This document shows, one piece after another, positions 1 through 7,619 of a stretch of DNA of 53,920 nt. A program made the translations under genes and the position numbers. The stretch comes from Thermoplasmatales archaeon SW_10_69_26. GTDB lineage: Archaea; Thermoplasmatota; SW-10-69-26. The notes beneath the pieces were generated by a model. It worked only from the letters and a program-made list of their open reading frames with translations, searched no databases and was not told the origin of the DNA. Where the stretch lies: NCBI GenBank assembly GCA_003009755.1, contig PXUB01000047.1:1-53920 (forward strand). Direction: 5' to 3'. Each line of letters starts with the position of its first letter. The stretch's first letter is position 1.

Positions 1-96
1 CGGCCTGGCCCCCCCTACGGGAGCGGGTCTTGCGTCCGCCGCAGTTGGCCAGGCTATGCTACCTCCGCAACCTGGGAGCCCGGCAACCGAGAACGA
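1..96. other. No recognisable gene at window edge
   Basis: I see no credible coding frame here. The stretch is GC-rich with short self-complementary pieces and ends just before a run of six T at 97-102. That run could be the terminator of something starting upstream of the window, for example the 3' end of a structured RNA, but no signature motif identifies one. Confidence 0.3.
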
Positions 97-104
97 TTTT
101 TTAT
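97..104 (+). promoter_or_regulatory. Putative TATA box for the candidate RNA at about 127-305
   Basis: The T-rich box TTTTTTAT is the only AT-rich stretch in the first 290 bases. An archaeal start about 25 nt downstream would fall near 127, just before the first of three consecutive hairpins. The same T run could alternatively terminate an upstream transcript. Confidence 0.35.
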
Positions 105-126
105 CCTTACCGCAACCAACCGGTCG

Positions 127-305
127 ACAGCGACCCGTGCGGGGACGGGAGCGGTCAGCGATCGGTGGCGCTGACGCTGGGAAGGAGAAGAAAGTGTGGA
201 AGGGTGCTGGCCTCACTAGGAGGGGATGGGATGCACTTACCTAAGGACACCAGCCGGGCCCTTCCACACGTACGTATAGACAGGAGCTTCCTATATCAGG
301 TTTTT
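127..305 (+). ncRNA. Candidate structured small RNA of unknown class
   Basis: Three hairpins follow each other without a gap. Hairpin 1 is CCCGT (134-138) with ACGGG (145-149). Hairpin 2 is GTCAGCG (154-160) with CGCTGAC (169-175), extended by AGC/GCT at 150-152 and 176-178. Hairpin 3 is GTGTGGAAGGG at 194-204 with its exact complement ending at 269, continued inward by GCTGG/CCAGC and smaller pairs. A run of five T at 301-305 follows, and a TATA-like box lies about 25 nt before the first hairpin. I tested it by eye against SRP RNA, RNase P RNA, 5S rRNA and tRNA and found none of their conserved motifs. Ends are approximate. A structured untranslated region or a mobile remnant remains possible. 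Confidence 0.4.
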
Positions 306-360
306 GACGCCGGGCTTCGACCCTTTCGGGTGGCCCGACAGGAGCCTGTCGAAGGAAGGG
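306..360. repeat. Palindromic element downstream of LSm
   Basis: The arms CTTCGAC (314-320) and GTCGAAG (350-356) enclose a smaller perfect palindrome, GACAGGAGCCTGTC, at 339-352. It sits between the candidate RNA and the 3' end of the LSm gene. It could be a bidirectional terminator or a REP-like palindrome. No second copy was found in this window. Confidence 0.35.
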
Positions 361-401
361 ACGGCCGTTTCAGGCGGTGAAAGCACCGATCGGGAACCCG
401 A

Positions 402-620
402 TCACTCGTCGAGGACCATCGAGACGACGTTGTTGCCGCGGAGCACGACGGTGCCCAGACGGCGGGTCGACTCGTCGGTCTCCTCCTCGGTGTCCTCGAG
501 CACGACGTTCATGTACTGGTCGTAACCGATGAACTCCCCCCTCAGGCGGCGACCATCCTTCAAGATCAGCCGCATACGGCTCTCGAGGTTGTCGTCGAGG
601 ACGTCCAGGGGCAAGACCAT
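402..620 (-). CDS. LSm/Sm-like archaeal RNA-binding protein
   Basis: A 72-residue protein with the whole Sm fold. The Sm1 motif is LILKDGRRLRGEFIGYDQYMN with the conserved DxxMNVVLED continuation, and Sm2 is VVLRGNNVVSM near the C terminus. Archaeal Sm proteins assemble into heptameric rings that bind U-rich RNA and take part in RNA processing. The ATG at 620 is chosen because a box reading AACCTTTTAT on this strand lies 24-33 nt upstream, which implies a nearly leaderless message. Length is typical for the family (70-80 residues). In other archaea the gene is often next to L37e; here it stands alone, flanked by repeats. Confidence 0.93.
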   Translation of the reverse strand: MVLPLDVLDDNLESRMRLILKDGRRLRGEFIGYDQYMNVVLEDTEEETDESTRRLGTVVLRGNNVVSMVLDE

Positions 621-643
621 GGGTCCCCATCCCCCTCTCCGTC

Positions 644-653
644 ATAAAAGGTT
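644..653 (-). promoter_or_regulatory. TATA-like promoter of LSm gene
   Basis: On the minus strand this reads AACCTTTTAT, centred about 28 nt from the LSm ATG. It matches the CCTTTT-type box seen before several other genes in the window. Confidence 0.6.
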
Positions 654-665
654 CGAGTCCCCCGA

Positions 666-835
666 CCCGCGCTGTAAGGGTAAGAGACGGGGGGACCACC
701 AAGGACGCGAGGGGACGCCAGGGCACAACGGGGAGCAGCTGCCGTGGCAGAGCCGCCCGGCGGCGAGTCACAGGCCCTTCGTGGCCTTGGCGATCCTTCG
801 TGTCCTTCGCGGTACCTGCTTAACGAGACAGCCGG
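666..835. repeat. 170-bp dispersed foldback repeat, copy 1
   Basis: The same 170 bases occur again at 28761-28930, with about a dozen substitutions and no length change. Within the unit, the left part (ACCACCAAGGACGCGA and what follows) is an imperfect inverted copy of the right part (CCTTCGTGGCCTTGGC, CCTTCGTGTCCTTCGC). The element can therefore fold back on itself, as MITE-like elements do. There is no open frame shared between the copies. It fills most of the gap between LSm and the next gene; 836-998 shows nothing else I can name. Confidence 0.75.
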
Positions 836-998
836 CCCCCGACCCGCATGGCGCCCCGCGCGGGCGCGAGCTGAAAAGCCCAGGTGGGCGGGGACCGGTG
901 ACCGGTGGGAGCCAAGCGTGGCGGAGGGGAGCCCGCCGGCCGCTGGCTTGCTCGCCGATCTCGGTCGGTGATCGCTCGCCTACGGGGAGCGCGCCGGT

Positions 999-1382
999 TC
1001 AGGCTTCCTGTTCTCGGCTGGCCCAGAGGTCGTCGGGGAGCTCGTCGTAGACGGAGTCGTCCTCGTCCTCGCGGGCCATGCGCTCGCGGAACTGCTCGGC
1101 GAACCCGAGGATCTCCTCCTTGCGGAACTGCCAGTAGTGGGTTCGCCACTCCCGGCCGTCGTAGAGGGTGGTCTCCTCGCGCTCGGTCGTGAGCAGACCC
1201 CACTCCTCGAGCATGTAGAACAACTGTCGGTCCTCGGGCTCGAGGACGTTGTCGATGATCCGGTCGTTGAACCCGAAGATGTCCATCACGAACTCCGCGT
1301 CGCGAGATGCTTCGGAGGACTGCAGTCCTGTCTTCTCCTCGATCGCAGACGAGAGGTCGTCGACGGTGATGATATCAACCAT
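999..1382 (-). CDS. Small conserved archaeal protein (DUF6015-like)
   Basis: 127 residues starting MVDIITVDDL. The core carries the pattern FGFNDRIIDNVLEPEDRQLFYMLEEWGLLTTEREE and a segment rich in W, Y and R (EWRTHYWQF). This agrees with what I remember of archaeal family DUF6015, whose function is unknown. The arrangement looks like a winged-helix core followed by a helical tail, without a metal site or membrane segment. I chose the ATG at 1382 over an upstream GTG/ATG extension because the longer N terminus is low-complexity. The leader contains a 6-bp hairpin (GCGGCC/GGCCGC) and a GGAG-type ribosome site. An AACCTTTTTGG box lies about 60 nt upstream. Confidence 0.7.
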   Translation of the reverse strand: MVDIITVDDLSSAIEEKTGLQSSEASRDAEFVMDIFGFNDRIIDNVLEPEDRQLFYMLEEWGLLTTEREETTLYDGREWRTHYWQFRKEEILGFAEQFRERMAREDEDDSVYDELPDDLWASREQEA

Positions 1383-1546
1383 GGAGGCTCCCACCACGCG
1401 GCCTGTCGGCCGCATCCCTACGTGGCCGCCTCCGCCCCCAAAAAGGTTTCGTGGTCCCTCGTGGCATGGACAAGGGGTCACTCACCCCCGCGATCCGAGG
1501 GAGACCGGCGCGAAGGTGAGCTCCGCGTGTGTCCGTGGGCGCTGGG

Positions 1547-1554
1547 CTTTTATA
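1547..1554 (+). promoter_or_regulatory. TATA box of rps8e-srp19
   Basis: CTTTTATA preceded by GGG, centred 27 nt before the rps8e ATG. This is the spacing of a leaderless archaeal transcript, and it is one of the best-matching boxes in the window. Confidence 0.65.
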
Positions 1555-1577
1555 CACCTTGTCCGGTGCTGGCGGTG

Positions 1578-1961
1578 ATGGCACTCTGGCACGGCACCTC
1601 CAAGCGGACCCCGAGCGGTGGCCGACGGATCCGACATCAGAAGAAGCGCCGCCGCGAGATCGGGCGGGAGACCGCGCCGACCACGATCGACGAGGACGAG
1701 CGCGTCAAGGCTCGCGTCCACGGTGGCGGCGAGAAGACGCGCGCCGTCAGCGTCGAGCAGGCCAACGTGACCGACCCCGAGACGGGCGAGACGGAGCCGG
1801 CGGACATCGAGACCGTGGTCGAGAACCCGGCCAACCCGCACTTCGTGCGCCGGAACTTCATCACGAAGGGCGCCGTCATCGAGACCGAGAAGGGTCCGGC
1901 TCGCGTCACGTCGCGACCCGGCCAGCACGGCGACGTCAACGCTGTGCTCGTCGAGGAGTAG
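1578..1961 (+). CDS. rps8e: 30S ribosomal protein S8e
   Basis: 127 residues. The N terminus ALWHGTSKRTPSGGRRIRHQKKRRREIG is the signature basic start of S8e, and the C-terminal part NPHFVRRNFITKGAVIETEKGPARVTSRPGQHG is equally characteristic. S8e is an archaeal/eukaryotic small-subunit protein. The length is typical of the short archaeal form. The ATG at 1578 fits the TATA box about 27 nt upstream. The srp19 gene follows after 5 nt, so the two are almost certainly co-transcribed, a common archaeal pairing of translation and protein-targeting genes. Confidence 0.97.
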   Translation: MALWHGTSKRTPSGGRRIRHQKKRRREIGRETAPTTIDEDERVKARVHGGGEKTRAVSVEQANVTDPETGETEPADIETVVENPANPHFVRRNFITKGAVIETEKGPARVTSRPGQHGDVNAVLVEE

Positions 1962-1966
1962 CCCTC

Positions 1967-2257
1967 ATGGTCTCGCGCGGCGACGAGCAATACGTCCTCT
2001 ACCCTGTTTACTTCGATCGGGCCGAACCACGCCCGCTCCGCCGCGTCCCGCAAGAGCTGGCCGTCCACGGGCCGACCGCCGACCTGGTCGCCCAAGCCTG
2101 TACGAAGCTCCGGTTGAAGCCGGTCGTCGAGCGCGACCGCCACCATCCGTCCCGCTGGGACGAGGCCGATGGCCGGGTGCTCGTGCCCGAGCGTGGCTCC
2201 AAAGAGGTGCTCCTCCGCCAGATCGGCGAGGAGCTCGTCGACCTGCGCGGCGACTAA
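1967..2257 (+). CDS. srp19: Signal recognition particle 19 kDa protein
   Basis: 96 residues. Recognisable SRP19 features are the N-terminal YVLYPVYFDRAEPR (usual form IWPxYxD), the RRVPQELAVHGPTADLVAQACTKLRLKPVVERDRHHPS core, and the basic/aromatic segment that contacts SRP RNA helices 6 and 8. SRP19 stabilises the RNA fold so that SRP54 can bind. It follows rps8e by 5 nt in an apparent operon. Its 3' end overlaps the convergent HAD phosphatase gene by 4 nt. The SRP RNA itself was not found in this window. Confidence 0.92.
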   Translation: MVSRGDEQYVLYPVYFDRAEPRPLRRVPQELAVHGPTADLVAQACTKLRLKPVVERDRHHPSRWDEADGRVLVPERGSKEVLLRQIGEELVDLRGD

Positions 2258-2868
2258 CCGATCTCGTCGAGGATCGGCGCCAAGCTGTCGGCCTCGATCG
2301 CGGCGCCGGCGGCCTCGCTGACGGCTGGCGTCGACGGGTTGAACGCCACGGCGCCGCCGACAGCCTCGAACACCGGGATGTCGTTCTCCCCGTTGCCGAC
2401 GTGCACGATCTCCTCGGCCGCTCGCCTCTGCGCGGCCAGCCGGTCGAGGAGCGCGGGCTTCTTCTCGAACGCGACGTCGACGGCGGCTCCGATCGATCGA
2501 TCCTGCCAGCGCGAGGTCCGCGTGTAGACCCCGTCCCGGATGCCGAAGCCCTCGAGGTAGCTCACGGCCCAGTCGGGCTGGTCGGTGAGGACCCACACCT
2601 CGTGGCCGCGCTCGCGGAGCACCTCGACCGTCGATCGGATCTTTCCCACCCAGTCGCCGTCGTCGAGGGCCTCGTGGGCCCGGTCGACGGGCACGCCGAG
2701 GAACAGCGGGTACTCGGCGTACCAGGCGGTGCGAAGGGAGACGAGCCCGCGCTCGTAGAGGTCGTCCACGAACCGGATGCGGTCCCCGTAGCCGAGAGCC
2801 TCCCCCACGATCTGGAACACGGTCGAGCCAAGCAGCGTCCCGTCGAGGTCCAGCGTGACCAGGGCCAC
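2254..2868 (-). CDS. HAD-superfamily phosphatase (phosphoserine phosphatase-like)
   Basis: 204 residues from a GTG start (VALVTLDLDGTLLGST). HAD motif I is D-L-D-G-T at residues 7-11, the motif II region is VWVLTDQPDW, the conserved Lys lies in AFEKKPALL, and motifs III/IV are GNGENDIPVF. An all-helical cap is inserted between motifs I and II (residues about 15-85), as in the C1-cap phosphatases related to SerB and HAD-IB enzymes. The substrate cannot be read from sequence. It is divergent from the ureohydrolase gene, with an almost perfect palindrome between them that may coordinate the two promoters. No ATG exists near the conserved start, so GTG at 2868 is the best choice. Confidence 0.8.
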   Translation of the reverse strand: MALVTLDLDGTLLGSTVFQIVGEALGYGDRIRFVDDLYERGLVSLRTAWYAEYPLFLGVPVDRAHEALDDGDWVGKIRSTVEVLRERGHEVWVLTDQPDWAVSYLEGFGIRDGVYTRTSRWQDRSIGAAVDVAFEKKPALLDRLAAQRRAAEEIVHVGNGENDIPVFEAVGGAVAFNPSTPAVSEAAGAAIEADSLAPILDEIG

Positions 2869-2880
2869 GCGGTCCCGACC

Positions 2881-2899
2881 GGGTTCAACGTTGAAACCC
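2881..2899. promoter_or_regulatory. Palindrome between divergent HAD and ureohydrolase genes
   Basis: GGGTTCAACGTTGAAACCC: the inner 12 bases TTCAACGTTGAA form a perfect palindrome, and the outer GGGTT/AACCC arms extend it with one extra A. It lies in the 52-bp gap between two divergent starts, 13 nt from the HAD start. This is where an operator controlling both genes would be expected. The binding protein is unknown. Confidence 0.4.
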
Positions 2900-2920
2900 T
2901 TGCGTCCGTTTCCCCGCTCC

Positions 2921-3760
2921 GTGTCGGCGTCGTCTCGTCCGTGGACGTTCCTGCTGGCGCCGGTCGACCAAGGCATCCGCAACGTCGGAGGCCGGCCGGG
3001 AGCCTGCCAGGCACCCGAGCACCTGTGGGCGGGCTTGCAGACCGAGGACATGGTGCCCGAGAGCGCTCGCGTGCGCGAGGTCGAGGTCGACAACACCGAC
3101 GACAGCCTCGAGACCGACCTCGACCGGCTCTCGCAGGCGGTGGCCGACGAGCTCGCCGACGACCGGTTGCCGATCGTGCTCGGCGGCGACCACGGCACGA
3201 CGTTCGCGACGGTTCGCGGGGCCGTCCGCGAGCTGGTGGACGTGGGCGTGGCCTACCTGGACGTCCACTTGGACGTGCGCGCCTTCGAGCCCCGGCACAC
3301 CAGCGGCTCGAGCTTCCGACGGTTGATCGAGGAGGGTTGGGTCGAGCCCGAGCACGTGCGGGCGCTGGGCATCCAGACGCCCGAGAACCCCGAGGAGGCC
3401 AGCGGCGACAAGGCTCCCTTCACCGAGCTGCGAGCCTGGGCGCGTGAGCAGGGGCTCGTCGTCGAGGGGCTGGACGAGGTCCGCCAGCGACCGGCTTGGG
3501 CCCTGGGCCAGGCCTTGTCCTCGGGCGTGGAGTGGTGCTTGTCGCTGGACTTGGACGCGCTCGACGCGCGGTGGGCGCCGGGCGTGTCGGCTCCCGGCAG
3601 CCCTCGGTTCACGCTGGAGGAGGCCTGTCGGGCGGCCGAGGCCGCCCGCGGGGGCTACCGGGTGCTGGACGTCGTCGAGTACAGCCCGCCGCTCGACGAG
3701 GACGAGCGGACGTTGGACAGCTGTCTGCAGCTGTTGGCGGCCGCGCTGGGCGAGGCCTGA
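2921..3760 (+). CDS. Ureohydrolase (arginase/agmatinase/formiminoglutamase family)
   Basis: 279 residues from the GTG at 2921. The manganese-binding motifs of the family are present in order: GGDH (LGGDHGTTFA), D-x-H-x-D (YLDVHLDVRAF, where most members have DAHLD), and S-x-D-x-D (LSLDLDALDARWAPGVSAPG, where most members have DPAxAPG). The HTSGSSF loop after the second motif is also typical. Family members hydrolyse guanidino groups of arginine, agmatine, formiminoglutamate or related compounds. The substitutions in the second and third motifs prevent choosing a substrate. It is divergent from a HAD phosphatase across a palindrome and convergent with the PKD protein gene. The start is uncertain because in-frame sequence extends upstream to 2855. 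Confidence 0.82.
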   Translation: MSASSRPWTFLLAPVDQGIRNVGGRPGACQAPEHLWAGLQTEDMVPESARVREVEVDNTDDSLETDLDRLSQAVADELADDRLPIVLGGDHGTTFATVRGAVRELVDVGVAYLDVHLDVRAFEPRHTSGSSFRRLIEEGWVEPEHVRALGIQTPENPEEASGDKAPFTELRAWAREQGLVVEGLDEVRQRPAWALGQALSSGVEWCLSLDLDALDARWAPGVSAPGSPRFTLEEACRAAEAARGGYRVLDVVEYSPPLDEDERTLDSCLQLLAAALGEA

Positions 3761-3763
3761 GCC

Positions 3764-6700
3764 TCACTCGGCCTGCTCGTCCTGCTCGTCGAGCTCGGCG
3801 AAGATGCCGGCGGGATCCTCGACGAAGGAGGCGGACACGACGTCCGAGGTCGGGCCGACGTCGGCGGTCAGCTGGACGCGGTATTGACCCGGCAGGTAGG
3901 CGACGCCCGGCGTGTCGAGGACCGCCGAGTCGGTCGGTTCGGCCTCGAGCAGGGGCGCGGGGACCCGTTCGACGAGCGTGCCGTTGTCGGGGATAATGAC
4001 GCGGTCGTCGTGGTAGTCGAGCGCTGGACCCTGCAACGCCTCGATGCTGCGGTAGGAGACATCGAGGTCCAGCGGGAGGTTGCGCGCCAGGGTGCCCTCG
4101 ACCCAGCGGACCTGGGCCGTCACGTAGACCTGCGTCGTCGGATCGCTGTAGGTGTCGTTGTCCTCGGACTGGGACGGTTGCCCGGGCGAGAACACGTTGA
4201 CGTCCTCGAAGCTCAACGGGGCGTAGGTGAGGCGGAGGCTGCGGTCGACGAGCTGCTGGTCGGCCGACAGGCGGTAGGTCTTCGTCTTCTCGGCGGGGCC
4301 AGCTTCGACCCGGGCGGTCAGCTGGTCGCCGATGGACCAGGTGCCGGCGGGGAGCGTGTGCAGCAGCGTGCACGGGCTCGTCGTCTCCCAGTTGACGTCG
4401 CCATCGCGGAGACCGATCGTCGTCGGCTGGGCGAGGTTCGTGGCCTGGACCTCCACCTTGCTGGAGTCGATGTTCAGGCACTGGTTGTCCGGCAACCGAG
4501 GCTCGAACACGAGGTCGTAGCCGCTGTTGCCGGTGACGCGGACCTCCGTGTTCAGGCGGCGCACCTCGCCGCGGTCGGCGTGGATCTCGACCTCGAGATC
4601 GAAGCGTCGGGGCTCGTCGTAGGTGTGGGTCGTGGTTTGCACGCCCGAGCCCGTGGTCTGCCGGTCGCCGTCGCCGAAGTCCCACTCGATCCTCTGGATC
4701 TCGCGCCCGTCTTCGACGGAGACCGTGAACGTCACGGTCTCGCCGACCTGCGGGGAGGAGGGATCGAGGGTGAGGTTGGCGCCCAGCGGGGGCGTGTCCA
4801 CGTCCAGGCGCTCGTTGCGTTGAACGGTGGCGCCGGCCTCGTCGGTGACGGCCAGGCGCACGCGGTAGGTGCCGCCCTTCTCGTAGGTGTGCGTGGTGGG
4901 GGAGCCGGTGGCTTCGTTGCCGTCGTCGAAGACCCACTCGTAGGTCAGGTTGCTATCGTCGCCGTCGGGGTCGCTGGCGCCGGCCGAGAACGTGAGCGCC
5001 TCGCCGGCGACGGGATCGTCCGTCGAGACGGAGATCTCGGCCGTGGGGACCTGGTTGACGTCCACGAAGAAGGTCGAGCGCTGGGCGGCGCCGTCGTCGT
5101 CGGTGGCGCGCACCTCGACGGTGTGGTTGCCCGGCTCGTCGAAGCGGTGGTCGATCTCGGAGCCGACCCCGGCTCGTTGCTCGTCGACGAACCAGACGAG
5201 TTCTTCGACCCTGCCGTCGGGATCGCTGGCGTCGGCCTGGATCGTCACGGATTGGCCGACGTTGACGACGTCGGTTAACAGGTAGGGGTTCACCGAGGGC
5301 GCGCGGTTGAGGACGAGCACCTCGGTGCGGGCCGGGGTCGAGGCGCCCTCCTCGTCGCGGGCTTGCATCCGGATGAGGTGGCGGCCATCGTCGGGCCATG
5401 CGCACTGCAGGCGCGAACGGTTCCCGTCGGGGGCCAGCGTGCAGCGGTTCGTCTCCCGGGGACTGTTCCCGTCGACGCTCCAGGACAGCGTCACGTCGTC
5501 GCTGTCCGGGTCGTTCACGCGTGCGGTGAGGGTGAAGAGCTCGGAGGTTTGGACGGCGAGCTGCGTCGTCGGGTCGCCGTTGAGCGGCCCCAGCGCGGCG
5601 TCGGGGGCCTTGTTGACGTAGAACGTCCGGTTCGTCGTGGTCCAGGCTCCGTCGGCATCCTGGACGCGCAGGGTGACTTCGTAGGTGCCGCCCTCGTCGA
5701 AGGTGCGGACGGTGCGCAGCTCCTCGCGTTGGACCCCGTCGGAGAAGGTCCACTCGGCTCGACTGATCGCGTCGTCGTCGGTGACGTCGGCGGTGAACTC
5801 GATCGGTGTCCCCGGGTTCAACGGCTGCGGGTTGATCGCGATCGAGACCTGGGGCGGTGCGTTCTGCACGGTCACGTTCTTCGTGATCTGGTCGCTTCGG
5901 CCCTGGTCGTCGCGGACCTGGAGCGTGACCTTCTGCACGCCGTCACTCTTGAACCTGACCTTGACGACCTCCCCGTCGCGGGTGCCCAGGGAGCTGATCT
6001 TCCAGCGGTGGTCGACGACCTCGCCGTCGCCGTAGTCCGTGGAGGTGGATTCCAGGAAGACGGGCTCGCGGGCGACCGGCTGGCTGGGATCCACGGTGAA
6101 GTCGGCTTCGGGGGGCGCGTTGGCGACCTCGATCTGTCGGGTGGCCTTCGCCTGGGCGCCTTCTTCGTCGGTGACGACGACCTGGACCTCGTAGATCCCC
6201 TCCTCGGCGAAGGTGTGGTTGACGACGGGCCCGCGCGGGCCGTCGGTGCGGTTGGGGATCGACCACTCGTAGGCGATGATCTCGCCGTCGCGGTCGGTAG
6301 CGTCGGCTTCCAGCGTCGCGACGTCGCCCTCGACGGCGGGGTCGGGGGTGACGTTGAGGCTGACGATGGGGCGGGAGTTCACGATCTCGAGGGTGCGGGT
6401 CTGGGTGTCGGTGCGTCCGAGGACGTCGGTGACGGTGAGCGTGACGTCGTAGCTGCCGGAGGAGGCGTAGGTGTGCTCGGGTTGGCGCGCCTCGGAGCGG
6501 GCACCGTCGCCGAACGCCCACTCCCAGGAGCGGATGAGCGCCTCGTCGCTGGCGTTGGCTTGGAAGTGCACGGTCTCGCCGGCTTGGGGGACGGCGGGCC
6601 GATACGTGAAGTTCGCGCTCGGGGGGTCCTTGGGGTCGGAGGGGTGGACGACGACCTCCTGGTGGACCTCGCGGTCCACGCCCTCGCCGAACACCTCGAC

Positions 6701-7426
6701 CTCGGCGAACCCGTCGACCTCGAGGCGGACCCGGTCGGGGCCGACCTCGGCGACGGCGACGACGCCGGTGAAGCCCGACAGGCGCACGCGGACCGTCTGC
6801 TCGAAGGGGAGGGGCTCGTCGTCCGTCGTCAGCGTCGGCACCTCGCCGTCCGCGGGCGGGACGATCGTGAAGGCGACCTCGTCGAAGGCGCCGGCTCGCT
6901 CGAAGCTGCTGGTGACCGGTTCGCCGCCGAGCGTGACGTTGGCGGCGGGCACGGTGGCCCGGTCGCCTTGCTCGGTCCCGACGGCCGGAGCGCTCGGGGG
7001 ATCGACCTCGAGCGTGGTCGCGGTCCCGGTGATGGACACGTCGACGCCGGGACGGGCCGGGGTCAGGTCCAGGGTGCCCGAGACCCCTTCGACGGTGACG
7101 GTGGATCCGGCCGGCATCGGCATCTGTTTGTCGCCGAAGTCGACCTGCTGGGGGGCCTCGGGGCTGACGAGGAACGTGATCGACTCGAACCCACCCTCCA
7201 AGGTGGCGGGCGGGGTCGCCGCTCCCTGCGAGGTGACGACGTCGTAGGCCGTGACGCCGGTCATCTCGATCTCGGTCGGTTCGTCGGCGAGCGCACGCGT
7301 GGCGTCTCCACCGACCTCCTCGATCGCGACGGTTCCCGCTCCCTCATCCCCGGCTGGGACGAGCACGGAACCGAAGAGCACGACGGCGCCGGCCAGAAGA
7401 CTGGCCAGCTCGCGGATTCCTATCAA
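3764..7426 (-). CDS. Large secreted multi-PKD-domain surface protein
   Basis: 1220 residues. The N terminus MIGIRELASLLAGAVVLFGSVLVPAG is a signal peptide. A 240-residue beta-rich region of unknown type follows, then about eight tandem PKD-type Ig-like repeats between residues 265 and 1000. Diagnostic cores include WEWAFGDG, YEWSIPN, AEWTFSDG, YEWVFDDG and IEWDFGDGD, each followed by HTY/RTF-type strands. The last 220 residues form another beta-rich domain. There is no C-terminal membrane anchor or obvious sorting motif. PKD arrays usually act as spacers or adhesion modules at the archaeal cell surface. The start codon is TTG at 7426, with a TATA-like GGCTTATC about 50 nt upstream. The protein is strongly acidic. 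Confidence 0.85.
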   Translation of the reverse strand: MIGIRELASLLAGAVVLFGSVLVPAGDEGAGTVAIEEVGGDATRALADEPTEIEMTGVTAYDVVTSQGAATPPATLEGGFESITFLVSPEAPQQVDFGDKQMPMPAGSTVTVEGVSGTLDLTPARPGVDVSITGTATTLEVDPPSAPAVGTEQGDRATVPAANVTLGGEPVTSSFERAGAFDEVAFTIVPPADGEVPTLTTDDEPLPFEQTVRVRLSGFTGVVAVAEVGPDRVRLEVDGFAEVEVFGEGVDREVHQEVVVHPSDPKDPPSANFTYRPAVPQAGETVHFQANASDEALIRSWEWAFGDGARSEARQPEHTYASSGSYDVTLTVTDVLGRTDTQTRTLEIVNSRPIVSLNVTPDPAVEGDVATLEADATDRDGEIIAYEWSIPNRTDGPRGPVVNHTFAEEGIYEVQVVVTDEEGAQAKATRQIEVANAPPEADFTVDPSQPVAREPVFLESTSTDYGDGEVVDHRWKISSLGTRDGEVVKVRFKSDGVQKVTLQVRDDQGRSDQITKNVTVQNAPPQVSIAINPQPLNPGTPIEFTADVTDDDAISRAEWTFSDGVQREELRTVRTFDEGGTYEVTLRVQDADGAWTTTNRTFYVNKAPDAALGPLNGDPTTQLAVQTSELFTLTARVNDPDSDDVTLSWSVDGNSPRETNRCTLAPDGNRSRLQCAWPDDGRHLIRMQARDEEGASTPARTEVLVLNRAPSVNPYLLTDVVNVGQSVTIQADASDPDGRVEELVWFVDEQRAGVGSEIDHRFDEPGNHTVEVRATDDDGAAQRSTFFVDVNQVPTAEISVSTDDPVAGEALTFSAGASDPDGDDSNLTYEWVFDDGNEATGSPTTHTYEKGGTYRVRLAVTDEAGATVQRNERLDVDTPPLGANLTLDPSSPQVGETVTFTVSVEDGREIQRIEWDFGDGDRQTTGSGVQTTTHTYDEPRRFDLEVEIHADRGEVRRLNTEVRVTGNSGYDLVFEPRLPDNQCLNIDSSKVEVQATNLAQPTTIGLRDGDVNWETTSPCTLLHTLPAGTWSIGDQLTARVEAGPAEKTKTYRLSADQQLVDRSLRLTYAPLSFEDVNVFSPGQPSQSEDNDTYSDPTTQVYVTAQVRWVEGTLARNLPLDLDVSYRSIEALQGPALDYHDDRVIIPDNGTLVERVPAPLLEAEPTDSAVLDTPGVAYLPGQYRVQLTADVGPTSDVVSASFVEDPAGIFAELDEQDEQAE

Positions 7427-7619
7427 CGTTCAAGCCCCCTGGAAAGCCTCGCCGAGAGAGGGGCTGGCATACAGATAAGCCGGTCTGTGTCACGTGCGTC
7501 GGGAACAGGGCCTTCCGTTCCCAGCAGCGGCGGGCTCCGGGCGGGGCCGGCAGGGGAAACGCTAAACCTGCGGGATCGCTCATGCGGGGACGCGGGGACG
7601 GTCCCCGGAGGAACCTCCG
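7427..7619. other. Divergent promoter region between PKD protein and mutase genes
   Basis: About 190 bp with no gene. On the minus strand GGCTTATC near 7473-7480 is a plausible TATA box for the PKD gene. Near the mutase start the strand reads GGAGGAACCTCCGATG, a palindromic stretch that includes a ribosome-binding GGAGG. Confidence 0.4.

Noticed and set aside
127-305. SRP RNA or RNase P RNA
   Set aside because: The nearby srp19 made this tempting, but the conserved SRP helix 8 motif and the RNase P core motifs are absent and the size is too small for SRP RNA.
7424-7433. Second copy of the TTCAACGTTGAA palindrome
   Set aside because: TCAACGTTCA shares only the core and overlaps the PKD start codon; the symmetry is broken.
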